Positions 35,957-44,304 of a stretch of DNA of 64,000 bases are shown piece after piece. Under the pieces are notes generated by a model, which did no database searches, had not been told where the DNA came from, and was given only the letters and a program-made list of their open reading frames with translations. Source of the DNA: Burkholderia dolosa (lineage in GTDB: Bacteria; Pseudomonadota; Gammaproteobacteria; Burkholderiales; Burkholderiaceae); assembly GCF_902499135.1 (NCBI RefSeq), contig NZ_CABVPR010000001.1, positions 124,001-188,000 of the forward strand. Direction: 5' to 3'. The translations under genes and the position numbers were made by a program. The first letter of the stretch is position 1. Every line of letters begins with the position of its first letter.

Positions 35957-37345
35957 TTACGCGTCGATCCGCTCGACCTTGCCGACGAGCAGCCCGTACG
36001 ACAGGCTGCCGGCCAGCGCGAGCGCGGCGATGTACGTGATCGCGCGTGAGAAGTCGGCGCCGTCGACGAGCAGCCCGATCACGATCGGCGTCGCGATCGC
36101 GGCGAGATTGCCGATCAGGTTGAACACGCCGCCGGTCAGGCCGAGCAGCCGCGCCGGCGCGAGCCCCGACACGAGCGACCACGTGATCGACGCGAACCCG
36201 TTGCCGAAGAACGCGATCGTCATGAATGCGATGACCCAGCCGGTCGAGCTCACGTAGTTCGCGCCGATGATGCACGTCGAGATCAGCAGCCCCGAGATGA
36301 TCGGCAGCTTGCGCGCGAAGCCTTGCGACGCGCCGCGACGCATCAGCCAGTCCGACAGCAGGCCCGAGCACAGCACGCCGACGAACGCCGCGAGAAACGG
36401 CAGCGATGCGAGAAAGCCGGACTTGATGAAGTCCATTCCGCGGTACTTCACCAGATAGGTCGGGAACCACGTGAGGAAGAACCACAGCGTCGAGTTCAGC
36501 GCGAACTGGCCGAGATAGATGCCCCACAGCTTGCGCCGGCCGAGCACGATGCCGAGATCGCGCCACGTCGACGGCGTGCGCTCGCGCCGCGCGGCGATGC
36601 GGTCTTCGAGATCGACGAGTCCGCCGCCGTCGCGGATCAGCGCGAGCTCGGCCGCGTTGATGCCGCGGCATGCGCGCGGCTCGCGATACACCGCATACCA
36701 GATCGCCGCCCACACGATGCCGACGAGCCCCGTCGCGACGAACACCATGTGCCAGCCGAGATGCACCTGCAGCCATGCGAGGATCGGCGTCAGGAACGCG
36801 AGGCCGACGAACTGCCCGGACGTGTAGCCGCCGATCGCGCTCGCGCGTTCGCGGGTCGGGAACCACGTCGTCACGACGCGGTTGTTGATCGGATAGGCGG
36901 GCGCCTCGAGCGCGCCGACCGCGAGACGCAGCACGACCAGTCCGACGAACGAACCGGCAAAGCCGAGCAGCAGCGTCGCCGCCGACCACAGCGCGAGCGC
37001 GCCCGCGTACAGCACACGCGGCGACACCTTGTCGACGAGCCAGCCGCCGGGAATCTGCATCAGCGCATAGGTCCAGCCGAACGCGGAGAACACGAGGCCC
37101 GCGCGCACCGGGTCGATGTTCAGCGCCTTGAACAGCTCGGGCGCGGCGATCGACAGATTGCTGCGGTCGAGATAGTTGATCACGACCGTGACGAACAGCA
37201 GCGCGAGGATCAGCAGACGCTTGCGGGTCGGCGGCGCGGTCGTTGCGGGTGCAACGGAAGAATCTTGCGAGGTCGCGGCGCGCGCGTGTTGCGGCTGCTG
37301 CTGCGGCGGGGACGCATCGTCGATGCGGGACGCGGAAGGGGCCAC
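35957..37345 (-). CDS. MFS transporter, anion:cation symporter (ACS) family
   Basis: A 462-residue twelve-helix transporter. After a 40-residue polar N-terminus, LLILALLFVTVVINYLDRSNLSIAAPELFKAL is the first helix with the YLDR motif of the ACS family (glucarate, galactonate and related organic anions). GGWLVDKVSPRVLYAG is the MFS loop 2-3 signature, and WFPTRERASAIGGYTSGQ is also typical. It uses a GTG start at 37345 with AGGAGACG just upstream. It stands alone downstream of a convergent LysR gene; substrate unknown. Confidence 0.86.
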   Translation of the reverse strand: MAPSASRIDDASPPQQQPQHARAATSQDSSVAPATTAPPTRKRLLILALLFVTVVINYLDRSNLSIAAPELFKALNIDPVRAGLVFSAFGWTYALMQIPGGWLVDKVSPRVLYAGALALWSAATLLLGFAGSFVGLVVLRLAVGALEAPAYPINNRVVTTWFPTRERASAIGGYTSGQFVGLAFLTPILAWLQVHLGWHMVFVATGLVGIVWAAIWYAVYREPRACRGINAAELALIRDGGGLVDLEDRIAARRERTPSTWRDLGIVLGRRKLWGIYLGQFALNSTLWFFLTWFPTYLVKYRGMDFIKSGFLASLPFLAAFVGVLCSGLLSDWLMRRGASQGFARKLPIISGLLISTCIIGANYVSSTGWVIAFMTIAFFGNGFASITWSLVSGLAPARLLGLTGGVFNLIGNLAAIATPIVIGLLVDGADFSRAITYIAALALAGSLSYGLLVGKVERIDA

Positions 37346-37756
37346 GGTCGTCTCCTGTGTTCTGTGCCCGGCCGTCGCCCGCGTGGCGGAGCGGCCGTAT
37401 CGAATGGCGTTGGAGCAAACGTTAGAGCGGCGCGGCCGAGCGCGTCAACATTTGGGCAGGCTTCCCTATTACTGGGACGCGTGCGGTCGTTCTTCACGAA
37501 CATGCGGGACGATGATCGGCACCGTGCGCGTGCGGCGCTCGATTGACGAAGCGGCCGCGTGCGCGTGCCGACGCGCATCGACTCGCGCGCGGGGCGATGA
37601 GTCAGCGCGCGAGGGAAGTGCGTTTCCGGTACGACGCCGATATCGACCGTGCATGAAATCGGCATCGGCGCTCGCGCAGTACAGCGGCAGTCGCGAGCGG
37701 CGGGCCGTGCAGCAGCGCACGCGCCGCAGGCCGACGCGCGCGCTTGCTCACGAGGT
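37346..37756. other. Intergenic stretch, nothing recognised
   Basis: About 410 bp between the divergently placed ends of the MFS promoter and the exchanger stop. Only shadow frames are present; no clear terminator follows the exchanger gene. Confidence 0.45.
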
Positions 37757-38767
37757 TCAGCGTGCGAGCGTGACGAACAGATAACCGGCATAGCCGGCGC
37801 CGTTCGCGAGCAGCGCCCAGATCGCGAGCCCGTGCGTGCGCGCATGAATGCGCAGCCACAGCGCGGCCGCGATCGTGATGATCACGCCGGTCAGCACTTC
37901 GGGGCGCGGCTCCCACGGCGTCAGCATGATTCCGATCGCCGGCAGCAGCGTGCCCTGGAACACCATCGCGCCGGTGATGTTGCCGAACGCGAGCGTGTCC
38001 TTTCTGCGCCGGATCCACAGTACGCTGTTGATCTTCTCCGGCAGCTCGGTCGCGATCGGCACGATGATCAGCGACAGCAGCAGCGCCGAGACGCCGATCA
38101 GCTGCGATACGCGTTCGACGCCGTGAATGAAGCCCTTCGCGCCGCCGACGAGCAGCGCGACGCCGAGCAGCAGCTGCAGGGCGATCGTCGCGAGGTTGGT
38201 CGGCATGCCGATACGCGACAGGAACATCGCGTGCGGCGCTTCGGTGCCGTGTCCGGCATCGACGAGCCGGCTCGATGCGCGGAACGTCATGAACACGTAC
38301 AGCACGTAGATGCCGACCATCGCGGCGGCCAGCAGCGCGCGAATGGCCGAGTTGTGATGCGGGACGAACATGGCGCCGGCGGCCAGCACGAACGCCGCGA
38401 GGAAGTAGTTCAGGTCGCGCACGAAGCCGGTTCGTTCGGGCGCGATCGTGCCGCGCAGCCCGCGCGAGCCGATCACCGCGACGGACATCAGGAACGTGGT
38501 CAGCGTGGCGAGCATCAGCGGCGCGCCGAGAATCGCGCCGACGCCGATTTCCTCGTTCACCGCCTGATTCGACGTGCCGCCGATGAGCGCGAGCAGCGGC
38601 ACCATCGTTTCGGGCAGCGCGGTGCCGACGGCCGCGAACAGCGAGCCTGTCACGCCTTCGGAGATCTTCAGGCGTTCGCCGAGATGTTCGAGCGCGTTCG
38701 TGAACAGTTCGGCCGCGACGAGGATGACGATCAGCATGAACGCGAGTTCGACGAGCATGACCGTCAT
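37757..38767 (-). CDS. Na+/Ca2+-exchanger-family cation transporter, possibly Mn2+ efflux
   Basis: A 336-residue inner-membrane protein with about ten helices and two alpha-repeats: AAVGTALPETMVPLLALIGG (Glu53) and IVPIATELPEKINSVLW, the acidic ion-binding motifs of the CaCA superfamily. The ATG at 38767 follows GGAGGT; the frame runs further upstream into the riboswitch, which is not coding. Because the leader carries a yybP-ykoY-type manganese aptamer, export of Mn2+ (or Ca2+/Mn2+) is the best functional guess. No other transporter genes are adjacent. Confidence 0.88.
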   Translation of the reverse strand: MTVMLVELAFMLIVILVAAELFTNALEHLGERLKISEGVTGSLFAAVGTALPETMVPLLALIGGTSNQAVNEEIGVGAILGAPLMLATLTTFLMSVAVIGSRGLRGTIAPERTGFVRDLNYFLAAFVLAAGAMFVPHHNSAIRALLAAAMVGIYVLYVFMTFRASSRLVDAGHGTEAPHAMFLSRIGMPTNLATIALQLLLGVALLVGGAKGFIHGVERVSQLIGVSALLLSLIIVPIATELPEKINSVLWIRRRKDTLAFGNITGAMVFQGTLLPAIGIMLTPWEPRPEVLTGVIITIAAALWLRIHARTHGLAIWALLANGAGYAGYLFVTLAR

Positions 38768-38843
38768 GCCGCACCTCCGCAGGCACGGACGACGGAGACG
38801 GTGAAGCGCGGGAGGACGACGGAAAGAGACATGGGGACTCCGT

Positions 38844-38889
38844 GGTCGGACGTAGACGATAACCATGGCGCATCCGCCGACGTCCGACC
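38844..38889 (-). promoter_or_regulatory. Competing hairpin (expression platform) downstream of the aptamer
   Basis: GGTCGGACGT (plus strand 38844-38853) and ACGTCCGACC (38880-38889) form a perfect 10-bp stem in the minus-strand transcript with a 26-nt loop. Its upstream arm overlaps the 3' strand of the aptamer closing helix (38876-38884), so both helices cannot form together. That is the geometry of a ligand-controlled switch. Confidence 0.65.
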
Positions 38890-39019
38890 GGGAACGACGC
38901 GATGCGCCTCTGGTCTCGCCAGACCGATTCGGCCGAACGCGCCACGGCCGGCGGCCGAGTGTGTTGACGCGTTCGCTTTCCGGCAGCGGAAAGCAGGCTA
39001 CTCCCAAAAGACGTCGGCC
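38876..39019 (-). promoter_or_regulatory. Manganese-sensing yybP-ykoY riboswitch
   Basis: Read on the minus strand, the leader contains GGGAGTAGCC near its 5' end (complement of 38996-39005), then GCGTCAACACACTCGG, and finally GGTCTGGCGAGACC (complement of 38912-38925), in the order and spacing I know for the yybP-ykoY aptamer. A 9-bp closing helix P1 pairs GCCGACGTC (complement of 39010-39018) with GACGTCGGC (complement of 38876-38884). It lies about 110 nt upstream of the cation-exchanger start. Known members respond to Mn2+ and raise expression of Mn2+ exporters. No covariance search was run. Confidence 0.82.
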
Positions 39020-39232
39020 AGTCTAGCGGAGCGGATGGTGTTCGGCAAGCTTGCGCCGGCCTTGCGGCCCGTTGCGCATCGATCGCGCCTGTGAGCGCTG
39101 CAATGCGTTCGTCGTGCCCGCCGCACGCGCCGCATACGGCCGCCACGCGCGTCGTCCGGCGCTCGCCGGATGCGGTGCCGCCCGGCGCAACGCGTCACCG
39201 CGTTCGATCGACATGGAAATAATTACATTCCC

Positions 39233-39260
39233 CTGTCTTCCGGTTACTACAAACTGTCAT
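39233..39260 (+). promoter_or_regulatory. Candidate Pho box upstream of the secreted DNase
   Basis: CTGTCTT (39233-39239) and CTGTCAT (39254-39260) are spaced 21 bp, two turns apart, matching the PhoB half-site CTGTCAT at six and seven of seven bases; the expected middle half-site (near 39244) is degenerate. They lie 45-75 bp upstream of the start codon. Confidence 0.45.
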
Positions 39261-39306
39261 CGAGCGCCGCTAAGCTTTCGCCCATCTCATCACCGGGATG
39301 CCTGTT

Positions 39307-41121
39307 ATGCGCTCGACGATCCGTTCGTTTGCTTCGCTGTTGCTGCTGCCTGCGCTGGTTGCAGCACCGGCATTCGCCGCCGGCGCGGCGCCGGTCAGCC
39401 CGAACTGCGGCGGTAGCGCGACGCCGATCGCCGACATTCAGGGCGCCGGCGCGCCGTCGCCGCTCGCGGGCCGGACCGTGTCGATCGAAGCGGTCGTCAC
39501 CGCGGATTTCGGCGGCACCGACGGCTTCGGCGGCTTCTTCGTCCAGCAAGCCGATTCGCAGCGCCGCAACCAGCCGGGCGTGTCCGAAGGGCTGTTCGTC
39601 TATGCGCCGAAAGCGCGCGCGAAAGCCGGTGATCTCGTGCATGTGACCGGCAAGGTCGAGGAGAAGTACGGTCAGACGCAACTGACGCTCGCCGGCGCGA
39701 TCGCGGTGTGTGCGAACGGCCAGACGGTCACGCCCGCGACGCTCACGCTGCCGGTCGACAATCCGAACGCGTTCGCCGCGTACGAAGGGATGCGCGTGCG
39801 GCTGCCGCAGACGCTGACCGTCACCGACACGTACGAGCTCGGCCGCTACGGCAGCGTGCTGCTCAGCAACGGCCGGCTGCGTACGCCGACGAGCGTCGTG
39901 CCGCCCGCGTACGCAAAGACGCAGATCGATGCGAACGCACGCAACCGGCTGATTCTCGACGACGGCTCGAACAAGCAGAATCCGGCGAGCGTTCCGTATC
40001 CGGCGCCGCAGCTGTCGGCCGCGAACACGCTGCGTTCGGGCTACACGGTGCGCGACGTCGAAGGCGTGCTCGAGGTGCGCTACGGCGCGTGGCGCGTTCA
40101 GCCGCTGCCGGATGCGGCCGCGCCCGCGTTCGACGCGCGTGCGAACCCGCGCACGCGCGCGCCTGCACGCGCGCCGCATTCGAACCTGCGCGTCGCGTCG
40201 TTCAACGTGCTGAACTACTTCAACGGGAACGGTGTCGGCGGCGGCTTCGACGATCCGGACAATCGCGGCGCGAAGACGTATCAGGAATTCCTGCGTCAGG
40301 ACGCGAAGATCGTCAGCGCGCTGAAGGCGCTCGATGCGGACGTGATCGGGCTGATGGAGATTCAGAACAACGGCTACGGCGAACTGAGCGCGGTGCGTCA
40401 GCTCGCGGCGAAGCTCGGCAGCCACTGGCGCGTGGTCGATCCGGGCACGCCGCGGCTCGGCGGCGACGCGATCGCCGTCGCGATGATCTACGACAGCCGC
40501 AAGGTCGAGCCGGTCGGCCGCGCGGCGACGCTCGCGATCGACGACAAGAACCGCCAGCCGCTCGCGCAATCGTTCCGCCGCATCGGCGGCAAGCAGGCGC
40601 TCACCATCGCGGTCAACCATCTGAAGTCGAAGAACTGCCCGGACGCGGCGAACGACGATCTCGATCAGGGCGACGGTCAGGGCTGCTGGAACGCGACACG
40701 CACGCGTGCCGCCGCGAAGCTCGCCGACTGGCTGGCCGGCACGCCGACCGGCGTCGCGGGGCAGGGCGTGCTGCTGATCGGCGACTTCAACAGCTACACG
40801 TTCGAAGATCCGATCCGCGTGCTCGAAGCGCGCGGCTATCGCAATCTCGTGTCGCGCTGGGTCGGCGCGGACGCATACAGCTACGTGTACAACGGTGAAG
40901 CCGGCTATCTCGACCACGCGCTGGCGTCGCTGCCGCTCGCATCGCACGTGAAGGCCGTGCACGAATGGCACATCAACGCGGACGAGCCGATCGCGCTGCA
41001 GTACACGCTCGCGTACAAGTCGGCCGAACAGCAGAACACGTACTACGCGCCGGACGCGTATCGTTCGTCCGATCACGATCCGGTGCTGGTCGACATCGCG
41101 CTGCCGGGCGGCGGCCGCTGA
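39307..41121 (+). CDS. Secreted endonuclease/exonuclease/phosphatase-family nuclease
   Basis: A 604-residue exported protein. A signal peptide (MRSTIRSFASLLLLPALVAAPAFA) precedes an N-terminal OB-like domain (residues about 40-130), a linker, and a C-terminal EEP domain starting at NLRVASFNVLNYFNG. Catalytic motifs are LMEIQNNGYGE, AVNHLKSKNC, LLIGDFNSY and the terminal SSDHDPV. This is the ExeM/NucH type of extracellular DNase. The ATG at 39307 has GGGA upstream and is preferred to 39298. A role in phosphate scavenging from DNA would agree with the candidate Pho box. Confidence 0.88.
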   Translation: MRSTIRSFASLLLLPALVAAPAFAAGAAPVSPNCGGSATPIADIQGAGAPSPLAGRTVSIEAVVTADFGGTDGFGGFFVQQADSQRRNQPGVSEGLFVYAPKARAKAGDLVHVTGKVEEKYGQTQLTLAGAIAVCANGQTVTPATLTLPVDNPNAFAAYEGMRVRLPQTLTVTDTYELGRYGSVLLSNGRLRTPTSVVPPAYAKTQIDANARNRLILDDGSNKQNPASVPYPAPQLSAANTLRSGYTVRDVEGVLEVRYGAWRVQPLPDAAAPAFDARANPRTRAPARAPHSNLRVASFNVLNYFNGNGVGGGFDDPDNRGAKTYQEFLRQDAKIVSALKALDADVIGLMEIQNNGYGELSAVRQLAAKLGSHWRVVDPGTPRLGGDAIAVAMIYDSRKVEPVGRAATLAIDDKNRQPLAQSFRRIGGKQALTIAVNHLKSKNCPDAANDDLDQGDGQGCWNATRTRAAAKLADWLAGTPTGVAGQGVLLIGDFNSYTFEDPIRVLEARGYRNLVSRWVGADAYSYVYNGEAGYLDHALASLPLASHVKAVHEWHINADEPIALQYTLAYKSAEQQNTYYAPDAYRSSDHDPVLVDIALPGGGR

Positions 41122-41869
41122 CGAACGCCGGAGTTTGTGCCGGGCGGACCGCGGCGCTCGATAGCGATACCGACACGCGGCCACAAGCAGACACGCGCGC
41201 GGCCCACGATCGCCGTCTGACCGTGAATGCCCCGAAGAGCGCCGCAATGCGGCCGCGCGCATCGCGATACCTGCCTGAATACCGTGTAAATAATTCCGCG
41301 GCGTGTTCGGGATCATTATAAAAATCGGTATTTTCAGGATGCGAGGCCTTATTAAGGCGGGCGATCCCGATTAATCGATTTGGATAATTAGAATGAAAGA
41401 CAAATCCTGTCGATTTGAAAACTTCCGGAAGCCGCGCTTCGATCATTAAAAGAAACGGCCATCATGCGGAACCCGCGCGGCGCATGCGCGATCGGCGCCG
41501 CAATAAAGCCGATCGATCGCGAATAACCGCGCTTTCTTTCAAAATCCAGACACTGACGTTCGTCCGCATCATAAGAACATTTTTAATATCGGAATGATCT
41601 TTGACAACGCGGCGCAGCACCGCCTATTTTTGTTTCTGTCGTAAATCTCGTCATACAAAAAGTCGTTCAAAACTGCAGGGGGCGGCGTTCGAGCATCCAT
41701 CTCCGCCAGCAGTTTGCTGTGTCTGTATCGATTCAGTCTCTTGAAGAAGTGCAATCCCCAACCGCCGTATGCCGACCGGGCAGCGCGAGTGGCGGGTGAG
41801 CGTGCGCGTCTCGCCGGCAAAGGCGGCCTTTGTGAAGCGGCATTCGTACCCCACACCAAGGACAGAGGC
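41122..41869. other. AT-rich intergenic island (about 750 bp)
   Basis: The part from about 41285 to 41670 is far richer in A and T than anything else in the window (for example around 41310-41410 and 41560-41660). Only very short frames occur, such as an 18-codon one from 41393. It may hold promoters or silencer-protein binding sites, or be a remnant of foreign DNA. No gene is called. Confidence 0.5.
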
Positions 41870-43723
41870 ATGAAACCAGACAGGAGCAGTAGCGGCAGCC
41901 GCCGTGGCCGTCATGGCCGGCTGGCCGCGCTAGGCGCATTGGCCGCGATGACCGCGGTGCTCGCGGCGTGCGGCGGCGACGATTCGTCGTCGGTCGGCGT
42001 ATCGAGTCTCGCGCAGGCCACCGCGAGCCGGCAGGCGAGCGCGCAATCGTCGGCCGCCGGACAGACGTCGGCCGCGAACCAGCCGTACGTCGATCCCGTC
42101 GCGTATTCGATGAACGCGACCGACGGCCTCGCGCCGTCGCAGGTGTCCGAGAAGGCGGCGGTGATGCACTACCAGTGGAACGGCGGCGGCACGACCGTCA
42201 ACTACACGACGACCACCGGCCATCTGACCGCGCAGGACGCGAACGGCAACCCGGAAGCGTCGATGTCGTACGTCGCGTACACCGCGCCGAGCACGAACGG
42301 CAAGCCGCGGCCGGTCACGTTCGTCTATAACGGCGGCCCCGGCTCGTCTTCGATCTGGCTGCGTCTCGGCGCATTCTCGCCGACGCGCGTCGCGACGCCG
42401 GACCCGCTGTTCGGCAACGACTGGCCGAACTATCCGCTCGTCGACAACCAGGAAAGCCTGATCGACACGACCGATCTCGTGTTCATCGATCCGCCCGGAA
42501 CCGGGCTGTCCGAAGCGGTGCTGCCGAACACGAACCAGAAGTACTGGAGCACCGACGCGGACGTCAACATCATGCGCGACTTCATCCAGCGCTACCTGAC
42601 GGTCAACAACCGCGGCAGTTCGCCGATCTATCTGTACGGCGAGTCGTACGGCACGCCGCGTACCGACATGCTCGCGCTCGCGCTCGAATCGGCGGGCGTG
42701 CATCTGACGGGCGTCGTGCTGCAGTCGTCGATCCTCAACTACTTCGCGGATGCGGTCGAAGCGGTCGCGATCACGCAGTCGACCGAAGGGCTGCTGCTCG
42801 ACACCGATACCGTCGCCGGTTATCTGCCCGGCTACGCGGCGGTGGCGGCGTACTTCAACCAGGTATCGCCGGCGCCGGCCAACCAGGATCTGTATGCGCT
42901 GCAGACGGAGCTGTTCACGACGCTCATCTACAACCAGCTGCAGAAGTATTCGCAGTCGTGGGTGCTGAGCCAGCTCGGCATTCCGGATGCGCTCGGCACG
43001 CCGGTGTTCCCGAGCGACGCGACGCTGCGGTTGTGGTCGCTGCCGTCGAGCCTGACGGTGCAGGCGCTGCGCGGCTACTTCAACGCGAATCCGTTCAACA
43101 CGAGCCTGCTGCCCGGCACGACGATCGGTCGTTACGACGGACGCGTGTCGTTGCCGAACTCGGATCCGCGGCTGCAAAGCGACGGCGATCCGTCGGACAT
43201 CCTGATTTCGCAGCCGTTCACGAACGCACTCGCGACGCAGATGCCCGACTATCTCGGCTATACCGCGCCGAACGCGACGTACCTGCCGTTGAACGACGCG
43301 ATCATCGAGGTATGGGACTTCTCGCACGACGGCCAGCCGATGCCCGACACGATTCCCGATCTGCTCGGCGCGCTGCAGCTGAATCCGAAGCTGAAGGTGC
43401 TCGCGGAGAACGGCCTGCACGATCTCGCGACGCCGTTCTTCAACACCGAGAAGCAGCTCGCGCGACTGCAGACGGTGAAGGGTTTGAATCCGAAGCTGCA
43501 GGTGAACTTCTTCCAGGGCGGGCACATGACGTATCTGGACGACGTCGCACGCCCACAGATGAAGCGCGACCTGAAGCTGTTCTATCAGGGCAAGCGGATT
43601 CCGACCGCGCTGACGCTGCGCATGCTGCCGCCGCCGTGGCCGGACGAGAATCCGGCCGGCACGCCGACCGGCAGCACGCCCGGCGGCGCGACGGCCGCCG
43701 CGACGCTGGCCGCGGCGCCATGA
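41870..43723 (+). CDS. S10-family serine carboxypeptidase-like lipoprotein
   Basis: A 617-residue exported protein. The signal peptide ends in the lipobox VLAACGG, so it is probably membrane-anchored. Hallmarks of peptidase family S10 are present: FVYNGGPGSSSIWLRLG (oxyanion region), the nucleophile in LYGESYGTPR, an acid near the C-terminus and the histidine in FFQGGHMTYLD. An AGAGGC ribosome binding site precedes the ATG at 41870. It is followed after 55 bp by an exported EF-hand protein. It likely trims peptides from the C-terminus in the periplasm or outside. Confidence 0.88.
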   Translation: MKPDRSSSGSRRGRHGRLAALGALAAMTAVLAACGGDDSSSVGVSSLAQATASRQASAQSSAAGQTSAANQPYVDPVAYSMNATDGLAPSQVSEKAAVMHYQWNGGGTTVNYTTTTGHLTAQDANGNPEASMSYVAYTAPSTNGKPRPVTFVYNGGPGSSSIWLRLGAFSPTRVATPDPLFGNDWPNYPLVDNQESLIDTTDLVFIDPPGTGLSEAVLPNTNQKYWSTDADVNIMRDFIQRYLTVNNRGSSPIYLYGESYGTPRTDMLALALESAGVHLTGVVLQSSILNYFADAVEAVAITQSTEGLLLDTDTVAGYLPGYAAVAAYFNQVSPAPANQDLYALQTELFTTLIYNQLQKYSQSWVLSQLGIPDALGTPVFPSDATLRLWSLPSSLTVQALRGYFNANPFNTSLLPGTTIGRYDGRVSLPNSDPRLQSDGDPSDILISQPFTNALATQMPDYLGYTAPNATYLPLNDAIIEVWDFSHDGQPMPDTIPDLLGALQLNPKLKVLAENGLHDLATPFFNTEKQLARLQTVKGLNPKLQVNFFQGGHMTYLDDVARPQMKRDLKLFYQGKRIPTALTLRMLPPPWPDENPAGTPTGSTPGGATAAATLAAAP

Positions 43724-43778
43724 ACCGGCGCGCAGGCGTCGAACGAACTCCCTGTTCCTTTACCGAATGCGAGCGATC

Positions 43779-44195
43779 ATGTCCTTACTCAACTCGATGC
43801 GGCGTATCTCTTCGTTGATCGTCGCCGGCGCGATGGCAAGCAGCGCGTATGCGCTGCCGCCGCAGGCCGTCGCGCCGGTGAAGCTGCCGCGCGGCGCGCA
43901 CGGCGTCGACGGTCCGTTCTTTCCTGCGACGCGCGCGGCGCCGGTGCTGCCGTCGACCGGTGCGACGCTGCAGCAGCAGGCGCAGCAGCGCGTCGACGCG
44001 CGGCTCGGCGGCAATACGGTGCTGAGCAACGGTGCGGCCGTCACGAAGGCGCAGGCACAAAGCAGCGGCCTCGGCTTCGTCGCGCAGCACTTCGACGAGA
44101 TCGATGCGAAACACACGGGCCGCGTGACGATGAGCGATGTGCGGCAGTTCATTCAGCAGCGACAGTTGCAGCAGCAACAAAACCAGCAGGAGTAG
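43779..44195 (+). CDS. Exported EF-hand domain protein
   Basis: A 138-residue protein with a cleavable signal peptide (MSLLNSMRRISSLIVAGAMASSAYA) and one EF-hand near the C-terminus, in FDEIDAKHTGRVTMSDVRQFI: the loop DAKHTGRVTMSD has Asp1, Gly6, Val8 and Asp12 as expected, though position 3 is Lys, so calcium affinity may be poor. The tail is glutamine-rich (QQRQLQQQQNQQE). An ATG at 43767 is an alternative start. It follows the S10 peptidase in the same direction and may be its cotranscribed partner. Confidence 0.78.
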   Translation: MSLLNSMRRISSLIVAGAMASSAYALPPQAVAPVKLPRGAHGVDGPFFPATRAAPVLPSTGATLQQQAQQRVDARLGGNTVLSNGAAVTKAQAQSSGLGFVAQHFDEIDAKHTGRVTMSDVRQFIQQRQLQQQQNQQE

Positions 44196-44216
44196 CGAGG
44201 TAGCGGTGCACGCGGG

Positions 44217-44249
44217 CGACGGTCGGCGTGCGATGCGCACCGACCGTCG
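44217..44249. terminator. Long hairpin between convergent genes
   Basis: CGACGGTCGG (44217-44226) pairs perfectly with CCGACCGTCG (44240-44249); the 13-nt loop holds a further TGCG/CGCA pairing. It lies between the convergent EF-hand and desulfurase genes; no T-tract. Confidence 0.5.
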
Positions 44250-44304
44250 GCGCGTTGACGATGCGCCGTGCCGCGTCGCTCACGCGGCTCGATCGTGACG
44301 TCGT

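Noticed and set aside
38768-39007. N-terminal extension of the cation exchanger through its leader
   Set aside because: The region folds as a riboswitch; the ATG at 38767 has a GGAGGT site and starts directly with the first membrane helix.
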